This document shows positions 46,801-55,407 of a stretch of 64,000 nt of DNA, piece by piece (the first letter of the stretch is position 1; each line of letters opens with the position of its first letter). This DNA comes from Oegoconia quadripuncta (lineage: Eukaryota; Arthropoda; Insecta; Lepidoptera; Autostichidae). Position numbers and translations under genes: made by a program. The notes beneath the pieces were generated by a model. The model did not search any database. It was given only the letters and a program-made list of their open reading frames with translations, and was not told the origin of the DNA. Where the stretch lies: NCBI GenBank assembly GCA_949316235.1, contig OX438745.1, positions 1,679,001 through 1,743,000 on the forward strand, written 5' to 3'.

Positions 46801-47670
46801 TGGAACAACATTCACGGCTCGCCTTTTGAAATATAGAAAAATACACACGTGACAGGGGGGTGAGCCCATCGCCGTAAAAACTAAATCGATAGATGTTTTT
46901 GGTGGAAAGCCACTTAGGGTATTAATAAACCATTCTCAAGATTGAGAACAGTCTTGTGACCGGTCTCAAAGTAAACGTGATGATTACTAAACCGAAAAGC
47001 ACGTGCATACTCAAGTAGTACTCACTTGAGAGGTGCGCGTATTTATAAACGAAACTCAAGACTATCATTCATTCGCCGCTGAGGCCAATACTTGAGAAGC
47101 GATCTCAGCTGTGTAGATAAAATTATTGCTAAATTAGCACGGAGCTTGAGATAGCGTCAACTGCTTAAGACGCATCTCGGTTGATACAGCCTCAAGACTT
47201 GTATTGAGATTGGTTTATTAATACGGGCCTTAGTCGCCTTTAACGACACCCACGTGAAGAGACGGGCTATTTCTATTCTTTATACGTGCCGAACCCACAT
47301 CGTTTACGGATCGGAACAGCTTTTGGCTCAGACAAGCGCTTCAGGCTTGTAAAATCCCGTCTCCACCGAATTCTCGTCAAAAAGTTTTTTTTCCCTTTTT
47401 CAGGGCGGTAGCGGACGAGGCAAGGGCGGTGGCTATACCAGAGCGTACAAACTCTCCCCGGCGTTAGCCGATCTTATGGGCAAGAAGGAGATGCCACGCC
47501 ATGAAGTGGTCAAGCGTGTCTGGCAGATCATTAAAGATAAGAACCTCTACGATCCCAATAACAAGCAGTTTGCGATCTGCGACGACGCTTTGTACAAGGT
47601 TGTGGGGACGAAGCGTTTCCGCTGCTTTGGCATGATGAAGTATCTGAAGACGCATTTCCTCGATGAGTAA
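34765..47670 (+). CDS. DEK-C / SWIB-MDM2 domain protein (UAF30/spp27-like), 6 exons
   Basis: Exons 34765-34807, 38042-38262, 42094-42158, 42906-42951, 43317-43385 and 47404-47670 total 711 nt, 236 codons plus TAA, all in phase. Residues about 4-57 (ITKEELEKEIAKILKNANL onward) resemble a DEK C-terminal domain. The middle is acidic/basic linker with nuclear-localisation-like KR/KK clusters. The last 75 or so residues (YKLSPALADLMGKKEMPRHE to MMKYLKTHFLDE) are a SWIB/MDM2 fold. The same architecture occurs in yeast Uaf30, a subunit of the RNA polymerase I upstream activation factor, and in chromatin remodelling proteins. A nuclear chromatin or rDNA transcription role is inferred; the exact orthologue is not claimed. 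Introns hold many repeats and a possible duplicated exon. Confidence 0.9.
35735..35790 (+). mobile_element. SINE family A, tail fragment
   Basis: CACTTAACATCAGGTGTGAT to GTTGTGTATAAAA. In intron 1 of the SWIB-protein gene. Confidence 0.6.
36310..37262 (+). mobile_element. CR1/Jockey-like LINE 3' half with open C-terminal frame
   Basis: A 241-codon frame (36320-37045) covers the part of RT after the catalytic motifs: VFLGMTLDSQLQWGPHI, SYGILLWGNA, QKRAIRAIYKL and the end YYKISDYINESNPWD. The 3' UTR (GAGTTTCTCGCTAGCTCTTC) and a pentanucleotide TTTCA tail end it. The catalytic YADD region is missing (5' truncation). Confidence 0.8.
37272..37396 (-). mobile_element. SINE family B, head half reversed
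   Basis: GCGGGATTCGAACCCGCAAC and ACACCAACCGGTCGTC. Confidence 0.75.
37582..37904 (+). mobile_element. SINE family A, best full-length copy
   Basis: ACCGCCTCCGTGGCTCAATG, CGGGTTCGATCCCCAGCGGG, body and GAACCCGTCGTGCAT plus A-tail. Confidence 0.88.
37914..38009. repeat. Near-perfect hairpin just before exon 2 of the SWIB-protein gene
   Basis: Arms 37914-37944 and 37979-38009 (GATAAATGCCTGCCTGC / GCAGGCAGGCATTTATC) with a 34-nt A/T loop; ends 32 nt before the exon. Confidence 0.7.
38042..38262 (+). CDS. SWIB-protein gene exon 2
   Basis: 221 nt. Completes the DEK-C domain (TSTKKVIQRLEKDLGMDL, TEKKKMIDKLVMDYVN), then an acidic Ser/Asp/Glu linker ending SSEDDYK. Acceptor ccctcag ends at 38041; donor gtaatt at 38263. 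Confidence 0.92.
38545..39070 (-). mobile_element. Degenerate RNase H-type LINE fragment
   Basis: Reverse-strand remnants of the CCHC region (ACACACCTCACAG, GGCATGTGTCTAGATTGAA). Broken by indels. In intron 2 of the SWIB-protein gene. Confidence 0.5.
39105..39295. mobile_element. Fold-back MITE-like repeat, copy 1
   Basis: Internal inverted halves (CATAGTCTTTCTACAT / ATGTAGACAGACTATG). Its right end GACGAAAAAATGATCTC matches the inverted copy at 41449-41605. Confidence 0.45.
39331..39601 (-). mobile_element. SINE family C, reversed
   Basis: ACACAGCGCCATCTAGTTCC to ACACCAAACAGGTCGTC; box B mutated (GCGGGATTGGACCC). Confidence 0.82.
40003..40050 (+). CDS. Possible duplicated cassette exon of the SWIB-protein gene
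   Basis: 48 nt between atcaccag and gtaaat encode EDEKKPIKRAASNLTK. The first 33 nt repeat exon 3 (EDEKKPTKRAA) with one replacement and four silent third-position changes. Both ends are phase 0, so inclusion between exons 2 and 3 would add 16 residues without a frame break. The acceptor tract (GCAA, T-run, CCAG) also resembles that of exon 3. The donor side coincides with the beginning of a LINE-derived stretch. It could be a used cassette exon, or a dead duplicate that kept its frame by chance. Confidence 0.45.
40051..40260 (-). mobile_element. Degenerate RNase H-type LINE fragment beside the duplicated exon
   Basis: Begins GTAAATAGACTCTGGGCAGC, similar to 38555 onward, and ends CCTCTCATCAAAATATTCG as in the LINE zinc-finger region. 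Further pieces follow at about 40560-40670. Confidence 0.5.
40261..40536 (-). mobile_element. SINE family C, reversed
   Basis: ACATACAGTGCCATCTTATT to CTCCAAACAGGTCGTC. Confidence 0.82.
40670..41100 (+). mobile_element. SINE family C, forward, split by a small MITE
   Basis: GTCGCGGGTTCGAATCCCGC near 40681 and GAGCTAGATGGCTCTGTGTG near the end. The MITE at 40886-41019 separates CCATCTG from GTATCC. Confidence 0.7.
40886..41019. mobile_element. Small MITE nested in a family C SINE
   Basis: 134 bp with imperfect TIRs sharing GTAGCATGA/GGAGCATGA and GTCGCGCG. Flanked by CTG on both sides (40883-40885, 41020-41022) exactly where the SINE consensus reads CCATCTGGTATCC. The CWG-type 3-bp duplication again suggests PIF/Harbinger. 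Confidence 0.65.
41449..41605. mobile_element. Fold-back MITE-like repeat, copy 2 (inverted)
   Basis: The left end is the reverse complement of the right end of 39105-39295. Internal hairpin CTACACAGACACGAGATAG / CTATCTTGTGTCGTTGTAG. Confidence 0.45.
41671..41990 (+). mobile_element. SINE family A, with a short insertion
   Basis: Head and tail conserved; an AT-rich insertion follows GGCATTTTAATACTG. Confidence 0.75.
42094..42158 (+). CDS. SWIB-protein gene exon 3
   Basis: 65 nt. Encodes EDEKKPTKRAAPAKRQTKKP, a basic stretch likely serving as a nuclear localisation signal. Acceptor attccag ends at 42093; donor gtaagt at 42159. Ends in phase 2. Confidence 0.85.
42597..42825 (+). mobile_element. 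SINE family B
   Basis: GACGACTGATTGGCCTGTGG to GGTGTAAATGTCCGAATT. Lies just before exon 4 of the SWIB-protein gene. Confidence 0.75.
42906..42951 (+). CDS. SWIB-protein gene exon 4
   Basis: 46 nt. Encodes SKRKAGLDEEDSENE; phase 2 in, phase 0 out. Acceptor tgacag ends at 42905; donor gtgata at 42952 is non-optimal. Confidence 0.8.
43317..43385 (+). CDS. SWIB-protein gene exon 5
   Basis: 69 nt, phase 0 in and out. Encodes DDNLQPDKEDSEWGKKKGAK plus AKK. Acceptor ttttag ends at 43316; donor gtatgt at 43386. Confidence 0.85.
43600..45700 (+). mobile_element. Degenerate two-ORF LINE remnant in intron 5 of the SWIB-protein gene
   Basis: 43600-44028 looks like an ORF1 remnant (142 codons, containing two adjacent copies of HSTMAKFQE(N/D)Q-RVV). 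Downstream pieces in shifting frames resemble RT after the catalytic core: YLYADDLL near 44890, SRLKWLSISRR at about 45350, then NPRTPFFLKE and ETIVLWNSLPESIRRA near 45580. Stops throughout; clade not assigned. Confidence 0.55.
46085..46490 (+). repeat. Unidentified interspersed repeat, copy 1
   Basis: Matches 63520-63958 over about 400 bp with many small changes (ATGATCATG-AACCTGAGATG, CAACTTGGCCC, GACTCACCGGATTCTTC, GCTAATTTATCGCTATCT). No coding frame is shared. Confidence 0.6.
46585..46720 (+). mobile_element. LINE 3'UTR fragment
   Basis: GGTTGTCCAGAAGAGATCGC and GATAAGACCGCCTAATTG, the same tail family as 17640-17790. Confidence 0.5.
46715..47300 (+). repeat. Same interspersed repeat, split by MITE copy 5
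   Basis: GTCACGACTTTTATCC to GGAAAGCCACTTA, MITE, then TTAGTCGCCTTTAACGACAC. Confidence 0.65.
46917..47229 (+). mobile_element. PIF/Harbinger-like MITE, copy 5
   Basis: TSD TTA (46914-46916, 47230-47232). It splits an older interspersed repeat whose unsplit relative at about 62935 shows the empty site. In intron 5 of the SWIB-protein gene, about 170 bp before the SWIB exon. Confidence 0.85.
47404..47670 (+). CDS. SWIB-protein gene exon 6 (SWIB/MDM2 domain)
   Basis: 267 nt ending in TAA at 47668-47670. A Gly-rich lead-in (GGSGRGKGGGYTRAYK) is followed by the whole SWIB domain in one exon: LSPALADLMGKKEMPRHEVV, KRVWQIIKDKNLYDPNNKQF, then DDALYKVVGTKRF and the C-terminal helix. Acceptor ttttcag ends at 47403. 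Confidence 0.95.
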   Translation, partial: GGSGRGKGGGYTRAYKLSPALADLMGKKEMPRHEVVKRVWQIIKDKNLYDPNNKQFAICDDALYKVVGTKRFRCFGMMKYLKTHFLDE

Positions 47671-47755
47671 ATGCGTTTTTATTATCTGTGCGATGATTCA
47701 CATTGGTGTGTTTTGAAAATTATGACCTCCAGTTTGTTCTCTGGTGTTTTTTTTT

Positions 47756-47761
47756 ATTAAA
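47756..47761 (+). terminator. Candidate polyadenylation signal of the SWIB-protein gene
   Basis: ATTAAA, a common variant of AATAAA, lies 86 nt past the stop codon and is followed by a GT-rich stretch (tgctgtggttgtcg). Confidence 0.4.
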
Positions 47762-47989
47762 TCAACTGCTGTGGTTGTCGTAAGGTCCTATTATGAAATA
47801 ATTCATGACATCTTTACTTATAATTAAGGAGAAAATCCTATCCTGTGGGTTTCTTGCGCCGCTTCTTTTCCCACAGATGATATCCTTTCCGATGCGGTAG
47901 TAGCTTGGACATACTGACTGACAGAGAAATGCTTAATATTTCCAATATTAAATTGACATTCTACAAATTATATCATTTATACATGCATA

Positions 47990-48110
47990 AATTCACGCCT
48001 GTTTCCCGTAGGGGTGGCAGAGACCATAGACTTCCATTAGCTACGATTCTGACACACCTCTTTAGCTTCATTCACCCTTTTGTTCATACATGCTCCTCAG
48101 TTTAAGGTAC
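47990..48110 (-). mobile_element. RTE LINE C-terminus fragment
   Basis: Reverse complement of the same ending (CCCGTAGGGGTGGCAGAGAC, GTTCATACATGCTC). Confidence 0.55.
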
Positions 48111-48601
48111 ATAATGCTGCCTGGCGGCACTTGAGTGTTCTATATGCACTTTCTGCTTCCAATAGTACACTTAATACATAAGTAAACGTTTTTCTATCAC
48201 GCAAAATCAAGCTGACTGTCATACTAGTAACTTACGACAACCCATAGTATGGGAATTAGTTTAATTCTAATAAAACTGCAGCCATGTGACTGTACCCTTG
48301 TAGTATTTGTTGTCATTGCACAGAATAATTAGGTTAAGTTGTCCATGAAAGGGGTCGCAGTGATTTTGGAAAATAAAAAAAGAATGATTTATATGGTGAT
48401 GTGACCTTTGCTCTAAAAATTTGTATTATAAACATTGAAAAAAAAAAAAGATCTAAGCCATGTTGAATACTAATTTGTTAAGCTCACTTAATAGAATATA
48501 AGTCTGGAATTGTTCCAAAATTTTAATTATCCATCCATTCGCATGATATTCGTTACACCAGAAAGTTGCCATACTTTTATGGATACAATCCGTAATAATT
48601 A

Positions 48602-48757
48602 TATACTTGGTGATTTTCATAAAAAATTTTAATGTATGAAAAAGCTGTTTTTTTTTTCTCGATTTCCGAGTTGGTCCCATAGTCAAAGTTGTTCGGTTTA
48701 ATGGTGTGATCAACCAAACAAAATTTAGCTAATGAATAAAAAATCACCAAGTGTATA
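48602..48757. mobile_element. Short TA-flanked MITE-like inverted repeat
   Basis: Outer arms read TATACTTGGTGATTTT and AAAATCACCAAGTGTATA. The interior contains GAGTTGGTCCCATAG, also present in the 16506-17418 fold-back, suggesting a shared Tc1/mariner source. Confidence 0.55.
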
Positions 48758-49057
48758 CTTAATTGCGATTAAATCTTCAATATAAATACGATTAAATATT
48801 AATCTGTAATGAATTGGTATTCGATACAAAGATAACAAAATTGTGGCTGTCGAGTCGTTTCTATTCATTATTATCAAATATCTAGTTCATGTGAACTAAA
48901 CAATGAGTGTATAAAGGGCGTTCTAGAAGGGACTGGCATAGTCTCAACCCGAGTATGGCTTTTGTTATTTAATGGCGATGCATCTTGTATATTTGGATTG
49001 GGGGCATATATACTAACAAAAAATGTCATATATCATAACCTTCTAGACCGTCACGTT

Positions 49058-49099
49058 ATGGACATAATTGGAAAATACAATATGTCCAATTATGTCCAT
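49058..49099. repeat. Perfect 15-bp hairpin
   Basis: ATGGACATAATTGGA, 12-nt loop, TCCAATTATGTCCAT. Confidence 0.6.
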
Positions 49100-49430
49100 G
49101 ACATGAACATTTAGGATATTATGTTATGACGATATGTGTGTTCGTCTACATGTCCCCAATACAAATTTACAAGGTTTGTGCGAAGCGATTTTACAAAACA
49201 AAATGGCTGAAGCCCCTTACCAACTTGAATATCACTACTATGTAAGTCACCCTAAGTAAACTTTAATTTTTAGTGACAAAATTACTGTGACATCTTTTAA
49301 TGAAGGTGAATGAAGTAGAAAGCGGGCGAAGTGTACTCTTTAGGGCTTTAAATCTGATATTTTATCTGTTATGCCAGTAATTCTAACTATACAATGCAAC
49401 ATCTGTCATTTGATTACTTATATACTTTTA

Positions 49431-49731
49431 ACCGCCTCCGTGGCTCAATCTAAACAACACTGGGTTCACGAATCGTAGGTCGCGGGTTCGATCCCCAGCG
49501 GTACTCGATTTGGTTGGTCGTAGGGCATTTTAAATGCCCGCCTAGCTCGATACCACCATCTCATCTAAATCTGCCGCCAAACAACAATGTTATTAGCATT
49601 GTTGTATTCCGGTTGTCAGAGATAAAATGTGTTGGGATTTCCGGGTCAGTAGGCTTCCACTTTCGACCTCATCTTCACTTAACATCAGGTGTGGTTGAGG
49701 TCAAATACTATCCCGTTGTGCATAAAAAAAA
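49431..49731 (+). mobile_element. SINE family A
   Basis: ACCGCCTCCGTGGCTCAATC to GTTGTGCAT and poly(A). Confidence 0.85.
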
Positions 49732-50610
49732 TACTCCCAATTTCGCGAAGCACGAATAACTTAGAACAGTTTTCTATGCCAATGGAAAAATCTGTTTTTA
49801 AGCCCCGATGAGCTATAAAATTATCCATATGTTTACGAAGGATTTTATACCTAAAGAGGTGACTGGACGCGTTCGTTTTCTATTAATTCCTTTATGTGTA
49901 AAACCTAACAAATTGTCGTCTTGTATGCTGTTCCAGTCCAAGATACTAGGATTGACGGGTGTTCAGATTGTCGTAAATAATTCTGGGATCAGGGCTAAAC
50001 TATCCCGAGTCCATATTATTATTATTAAGAGCCCATACTGACCCACTGCTGGGCAAAGGCCTCCCGAGTCCATAATTATACAATTTTAATTTATAAGTTT
50101 TATAGTCCGTGATCCGTTCAAATATTACTGTATAAATCACCACATATTAATACAACGCATATCGTTTAGGAAGGATGAAAATCGCGTTATCGGAATGTGA
50201 TAGTTTTACATAGAAAACGTAAAGCAATAAGCAACGCCTGATCTGTATAAGAGTTTCACTTTTCACTAAATTCATCGTAAAAATCACCATTAAATATTGC
50301 TAGAAACGCGAAAAAGGCACTTGCGCATTGTGATAAGTATGGCGTAAATGAGACCCAATTGATTTTCTATAATTAAATTATACAAGAAACGTTGAATTTA
50401 ATGAAGTTTTTTATATTACTCTACAATACGTCTGGTTTTATTAATAATTTTATTAACTTGCGGTATTTATGCGCTCGAAATCTTCATACAAATTAGTATG
50501 GCGGCGGGATACCTTGAAAACACTAGCACGGCACGAACACTACACGACTTAGTCGCTTTCGACTAAGCTCCTTTAAATAAGATAAAAAAAAAAATCAGAA
50601 TGTGATGGAG

Positions 50611-50828
50611 ACGAGAAGCGTCGGTGGCTCAGCAGTTAAGAGGCGGTCTCCCCAACCTGGGAATCGAAAATAGAATTAATAATATAATTAAATTTAAAAA
50701 TTCATTGGTACCAATGAGCTTTTAAAAATTACTTGAGTGCATTTATCAGATTGATATTTTCTGTGAAGGAAAACATTGTGAGGAAACCTGCATGCCTGAG
50801 AAATAAAAATTCAACGGCATGTGAAGTG
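50611..50828 (+). mobile_element. Old SINE-like repeat hosting the P-like element
   Basis: Box A-like CGGTGGCTCAGCAGTTAAG, later GGAAAACATTGTGAGGAAAC and CTGCATGCCTGAG, a motif widespread in Lepidoptera. Continues past the P-like insertion (about 51486-51520). Confidence 0.55.
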
Positions 50829-51477
50829 CATGGACTTATTATTCAAACAGGACTGATAACTATCAAAAGAATCATTTAGGAAAATGATCACTATGTCAAC
50901 GGAATAAGGTATTAAATTGGATGCACCATACACAAAGGCAAATCCGAGCCGAGAGAGATAGAAATAACGGAGGCCGTGTGTCTCGTTCTTACATCTTGCC
51001 AGCAAAAAAAATGATTATGATCAACAGTTTTGGCTACTCAAAAATTCCATTGAAACACTTATATTTTTATGTTATTTTAACAATTATAAATAAACAAATA
51101 ACATTCGCATTAATTTCTTTTCATATATTCTTAAATCAAACAGAAAACATACATTTTTATTTCGATTTTGTTATTTTTATGGTAACCCTGAAAAGCATGT
51201 CATGTCATGGATGTGTCATGGCGGTTCGGTGTGATTTTGAATTTTCTTTGCATTAAAAGTTTTTTAAAGTATTTGTTATATTATAACAAGTAAAAGGAGT
51301 AAAATGGTGAAAAAGTGTTGCGTTTATACTTGCCCAAGTGAATCCTATGTGATAACAAGTAACAAATATATTGTGGTCACCCTGTTAGACAGAGACAAAC
51401 GGCCTCTACGTTACACATCCTGCTCGGCTCGTTTTTCAGCGGCGAGTACTCAGTCCTGTTTGAATAATAAGTCCATG
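50829..51477 (+). mobile_element. P-element-like transposon, internally deleted (649 bp)
   Basis: The ends are perfect 28-bp terminal inverted repeats (50829-50856 and 51450-51477) that begin CATGGACTTATT. They are flanked on both sides by the identical 8-bp GTGAAGTG (50821-50828 and 51478-51485). An 8-bp TSD with CATG-type termini is the P-superfamily pattern. At 51304 an ATG opens MVKKCCVYTCPSES, whose C-X4-C start resembles a THAP DNA-binding domain as in P transposases. The frame then runs into the right TIR after 60 codons, so most of the transposase gene is missing. It sits inside an older lepidopteran repeat (about 50611-50828), which appears to resume after 51485. Confidence 0.8.
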
Positions 51478-51486
51478 GTGAAGTGA
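51304..51486 (+). pseudogene. THAP-like transposase start, deleted
   Basis: 60 codons beginning MVKKCCVYTCPSESYV. Only the first two cysteines of a THAP zinc finger are present; the rest of the reading frame is noncoding sequence and the right TIR. It is a remnant, not a functional gene. Confidence 0.5.
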
Positions 51487-51909
51487 CGATTTTGGACTTG
51501 GGACGTTGAGTATGATTTTGCGCTGTTAGGGAGCGTCGGCACCTTGAGTGTTCGTATGGTTATTTCTGTATGGCCACCCTAGTATCGTGGACGGACTGAA
51601 AATATTCAGTCATCGAAAGGACAACAGCACAGATCCATACATCTTTGGGCCAGTTTGTTGCCACTTCAATTAATAAATATAGTCTTAAACTCTTAGTATC
51701 AGACGTGCTAAAAACCTAACACATATATTTTTAAAGGACTTTAGAAAAGAACAAAAGAGGTTTGAAATATGGTTTGGGGAACTTTGAAATTATATACTGG
51801 CAACATTAACCACATGCATTCTCACGCATGGAAACAAGATGCTAGGCCAAAGAAAAATTGTTTTTTCTTTTCAGAGTCGTCCGTCACTCGCTCGCTGTTG
51901 CTGTTATCC

Positions 51910-51944
51910 CCATGGACGTAACAGTTTGATTGTTACGTCCATGG
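51910..51944. repeat. Perfect 14-bp hairpin
   Basis: CCATGGACGTAACA, 7-nt loop, TGTTACGTCCATGG. Confidence 0.6.
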
Positions 51945-52362
51945 TTATCCCTACATAAATTATAACCTCACAGTCAAAAATGTCAGTTGTCACTTGTCTA
52001 TTTTTTTTTTTTTTGGAAATAATTTAGTTTTTGTATAGTTTGTGAGCCAAAATGTTTTCTGAGAGCGATATTTTCAAATATTTCTTATAACTATACTAAG
52101 GTTCCAAAAATTCTTTTGAATAGCTAAGTTGATAGTCTTTAGTACCGGCTTTTTTTAGGTGTACCTTTTATTAGGTGACAAAACACTGGCCCAAAAATGC
52201 GGATGTCTTTTTTATCTAAAACTGTATAATAATAATAGGTGTTAGAAATCTAAGTCAACGTTTGAGGTTATATTTCTTAACCCTGTTTGTAGTAGTTTTA
52301 AAAGCTGCGGTCGGAATTTTGTTTTAACGGACCACTGTTAGTTTCTAGAAACATGACAATTT

Positions 52363-52640
52363 TTGGCATAGTCTCCATCGCCATTTCATCTTCGGACTAC
52401 TAGGCGCGGTGAGGGATTTCACCCGTATGTAGTTAACATACCGAACATTCGCACTAAGCTTCGACTCTTCATTCATAATGCGAACAGCCAAGGCATGGAA
52501 CTCCCTTCCGGCGTCAGTCTTTCCTGAATCCTACAACCTTGGGATCTTCAAGAGCAGGGTGAATAGGCATCTACTGAGATCGCGTGCTTCATCTTCGGCC
52601 ACATCGTCACTTCCCATCAGGTGAGATTGTGATCTCGACC
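52363..52640 (+). mobile_element. LINE 3' end, WNSLPAS family, frameshifted
   Basis: GGGATTTCACCCGTATGTAG to CATCAGGTGAGATTGTG; the frame is broken. Confidence 0.6.
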
Positions 52641-52749
52641 CACCATGTTCATTTGTTTTTCTAAATGGCGTCGCTCAATGAAACTCGTATATTTGGATTG
52701 CGGACAGAGAACAGCAAGTTTCGTATGGCATAATGTCCTAAATCATCAC

Positions 52750-52903
52750 GTTGTGTTCCGGTTGTCAGAGATAAGATAGCCAGTCCCCCCAAATGTGTTG
52801 GGGTTTCCGGGACAGTACGCTTCCACCTTCGACCTGATCTTCACCTAACATCAGGTGTGATTGAGGTCAAGTACGAACCCGTCGTGCGTAAATAGAAAAA
52901 AAA
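52750..52903 (+). mobile_element. SINE family A, 3' half only
   Basis: GTTGTGTTCCGGTTGTCAG to GAACCCGTCGTGCG plus A-rich end. Confidence 0.75.
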
Positions 52904-53524
52904 CGTTCGTTATGGAGATGATTATTGTCGTCATTGTCTTATATGGCATTTTTGTTCGTATAAGCCAAATATAATAGAATCGCTGACCGACGCGTTTTTT
53001 TTTTTTTTTTCTAAATACAAACGACGATGGGGTCTATACCAGGTGTCCAAATAAAAATTTCATACATCTTTCATGTGGCGCATAGTAACAAGGGAGATAT
53101 GAAATAGGGCTCTAGTGTCACCGTTTACGCTCAACCATATTTTTAATGAGAAAAAAAAACAACAGATAGAACCAGCAACCTGATTGGCTGACAGTCACAT
53201 CACTAACAAATCACGTGCATGAAAACGATGCGCGTTTTTAAGCAGTTTCGGCTCTTTAAGCGCATCGTGAGTCTATTTCTACGCTTTTGTCATATTTCCC
53301 TAGTTTTCCCGTGATCTGAGGTTGTGTGTCATGAACTGGAGGCACTTTGGTTTCCAATATATTTTTTAATTATGTTCGTCCGTTAGCACAGAATTCCCAC
53401 TGTGGACCTAGGCAGCACTTGATGTTCTATTTTTCAACAAAATTTTAAATAATCTATAAAACAAAATTTAGTCTCGTAAAACGTAGGATGCTTTATAATT
53501 ATATGTAACACTTGATCTGACTGA

Positions 53525-53852
53525 GGCCCGTATTAATAAACCATTCTCAAGATTGAGAACAATCTTGTGATCGTGTTGATTAATAAACCTAACTTGAGAC
53601 TTGAAACGCACGTGGATACTCAAGCAGTACTCACTTGAGAGGTGCGCCGAGTTTCGCGTATTAATAAACGAAACTCAAGACTGTCATTCATTCGCCGCTG
53701 AGGCGAATACTTAAGAAGTGATCTCAGCTGAGTAGACCTCAAGATTGGTTTATAAATTAGCACGGAGCTTGAGATAGCGTCAACTTCTTAAGACGCATCT
53801 CGGGTGATACAGCCTCAAGACTTTTATTGAGATTGGTTTATTAATAACGGCC
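53525..53852 (+). mobile_element. PIF/Harbinger-like MITE, copy 6
   Basis: Family TIRs; flanks TGA / TGT. Intergenic. Closest of the copies to a consensus around the segment replaced in copy 2. Confidence 0.8.
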
Positions 53853-54272
53853 TGTGTTTCCTAAATAACGGCGTCTTTTTTTTTATTTGTTCTTTTCCAC
53901 GATTTACATTCGGTAGTTGTAGTAGTGACTTAGTGGATGCTGTAAATACGGCCAGCTGCAGAGAATATGACCCCCCGATGTATTTACAGTCATTAGGTGA
54001 ACAGGGTTCAGTATTCCATTCTTTTTTAAGAAGTCGTTTGTCACCTTACACATTGCGTATAATAATGGAATATGATGTGAAGTTTATCAATCACGGTCTT
54101 CCTGGCGAAGGACAACGGAAATATCGGCAGTAGCTGAACTGATAAAATTCATTATTAAGTTGTCGATTGAGCAGGAATTATTATCAGAGGCCCCATTTTG
54201 AGTCGCTAACTTGATGTCTTTTCCTGAGTATAGCGCCACTCGACATTGGGAGATTCGGAAGATTAGACATTG

Positions 54273-55407
54273 GTGTCGATTCGGATGTACACCAACTAAA
54301 CTAAAACCAGTTTTGGAGTGGTGCCGTCGCATCATACCGTTCCAGAGAGAAAGAGGCAGTACTATTTAAACCATTTATTTTCACACACCGAAAAAAAAAC
54401 AAAAACCACAACAACATACAAGAAATCAAAAACAGAGGTGACTAAAGCCCGTATCCCACAAACCGCTCTCGAGACTGAGATGGCCACAAGCTGACGCTTG
54501 AGAATCTGTTGCATATTAAAACAGTGTCAAAAAAACAAAAAAGATAACTATAATACCGAGACCGAGACGCGATCCCATTCTCAAAAAAAAACTGTGTTTA
54601 AGATCTACAATCCCGTTGGTTTGGCTAACTTGCGTAACAAGCCCGCAATACAAAGATGTAATTGTAACATATGTTGAGGGCAGGCTGAAAACCAGTGCTG
54701 AGTGATTCACGTCACTCAGTGTTTACTGAGACTGTCCCCCACACACGCACTCATTGTAGTACCTAGTTAGTCATAGAGCCGTGTTGGTGGATCGATCTTG
54801 AGACTGGGATCGCGTCTTGATCTCGATACTATAGTTTTCCTTTATTTTTATTTTTTCTGATACTGTTTCAATATGAAACAGGTTCTCAAGCGTGAGCTGG
54901 TGGCCATCTCGGTCTCGAGAGCGGTTTGCGGGATGCGGACCTTGACTTCTTGTATGTTGTGGTTTTTTTTTTTCGGTGTCTGGAAATAAATGGTTTAAAT
55001 GGTTAAAAAAAAAATGGTTTAAAGATCGATCCGTCAACACGGCTCTATGACTTACTAGGTACTAACTAACAATGAATGCGTGTGTGAGGGACAGTCTCAG
55101 TAAACACTGAGCAATATAAATTGCTCAGCACTGGTTTTCAGCCCGCCCTCAACTACTACTGGTTTTAATTTAGTTGGTGTATGTAGGTACACACGGTATC
55201 TGATTGCATGACGTCACTGGCGATGCAGTTGCGATGCATAGCCAGTCAGCCGGGTACCGTTCCCCCGTTCAGTAGTTAATATAATTTTCTACATTAATTA
55301 AATGGAGTCAATCGGGATAATATCTATTATTTAATCGCCCTTCTCTAGTTCTATATATACACATAGTAAAGACAATTAAAAGTAACAGTGTACATCCGAA
55401 TCGACAC
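54273..55407. repeat. Large disordered inverted repeat (fold-back) of about 1.1 kb
   Basis: Perfect 20-nt inverted pair at 54273-54292 / 55388-55407. Further inverted pairs: 54293-54312 / 55157-55180, 54360-54590 / 54795-55020 and 54655-54795 / 55022-55160. The last two are not nested in simple order. One arm starts GCCCGTATCCCACAAACC, close to the PIF/Harbinger-like MITE TIR. Confidence 0.65.

Noticed and set aside
53933..54133. 66-codon frame next to the fold-back at 54273
   Set aside because: No recognisable domain; frame length is within chance for this composition.
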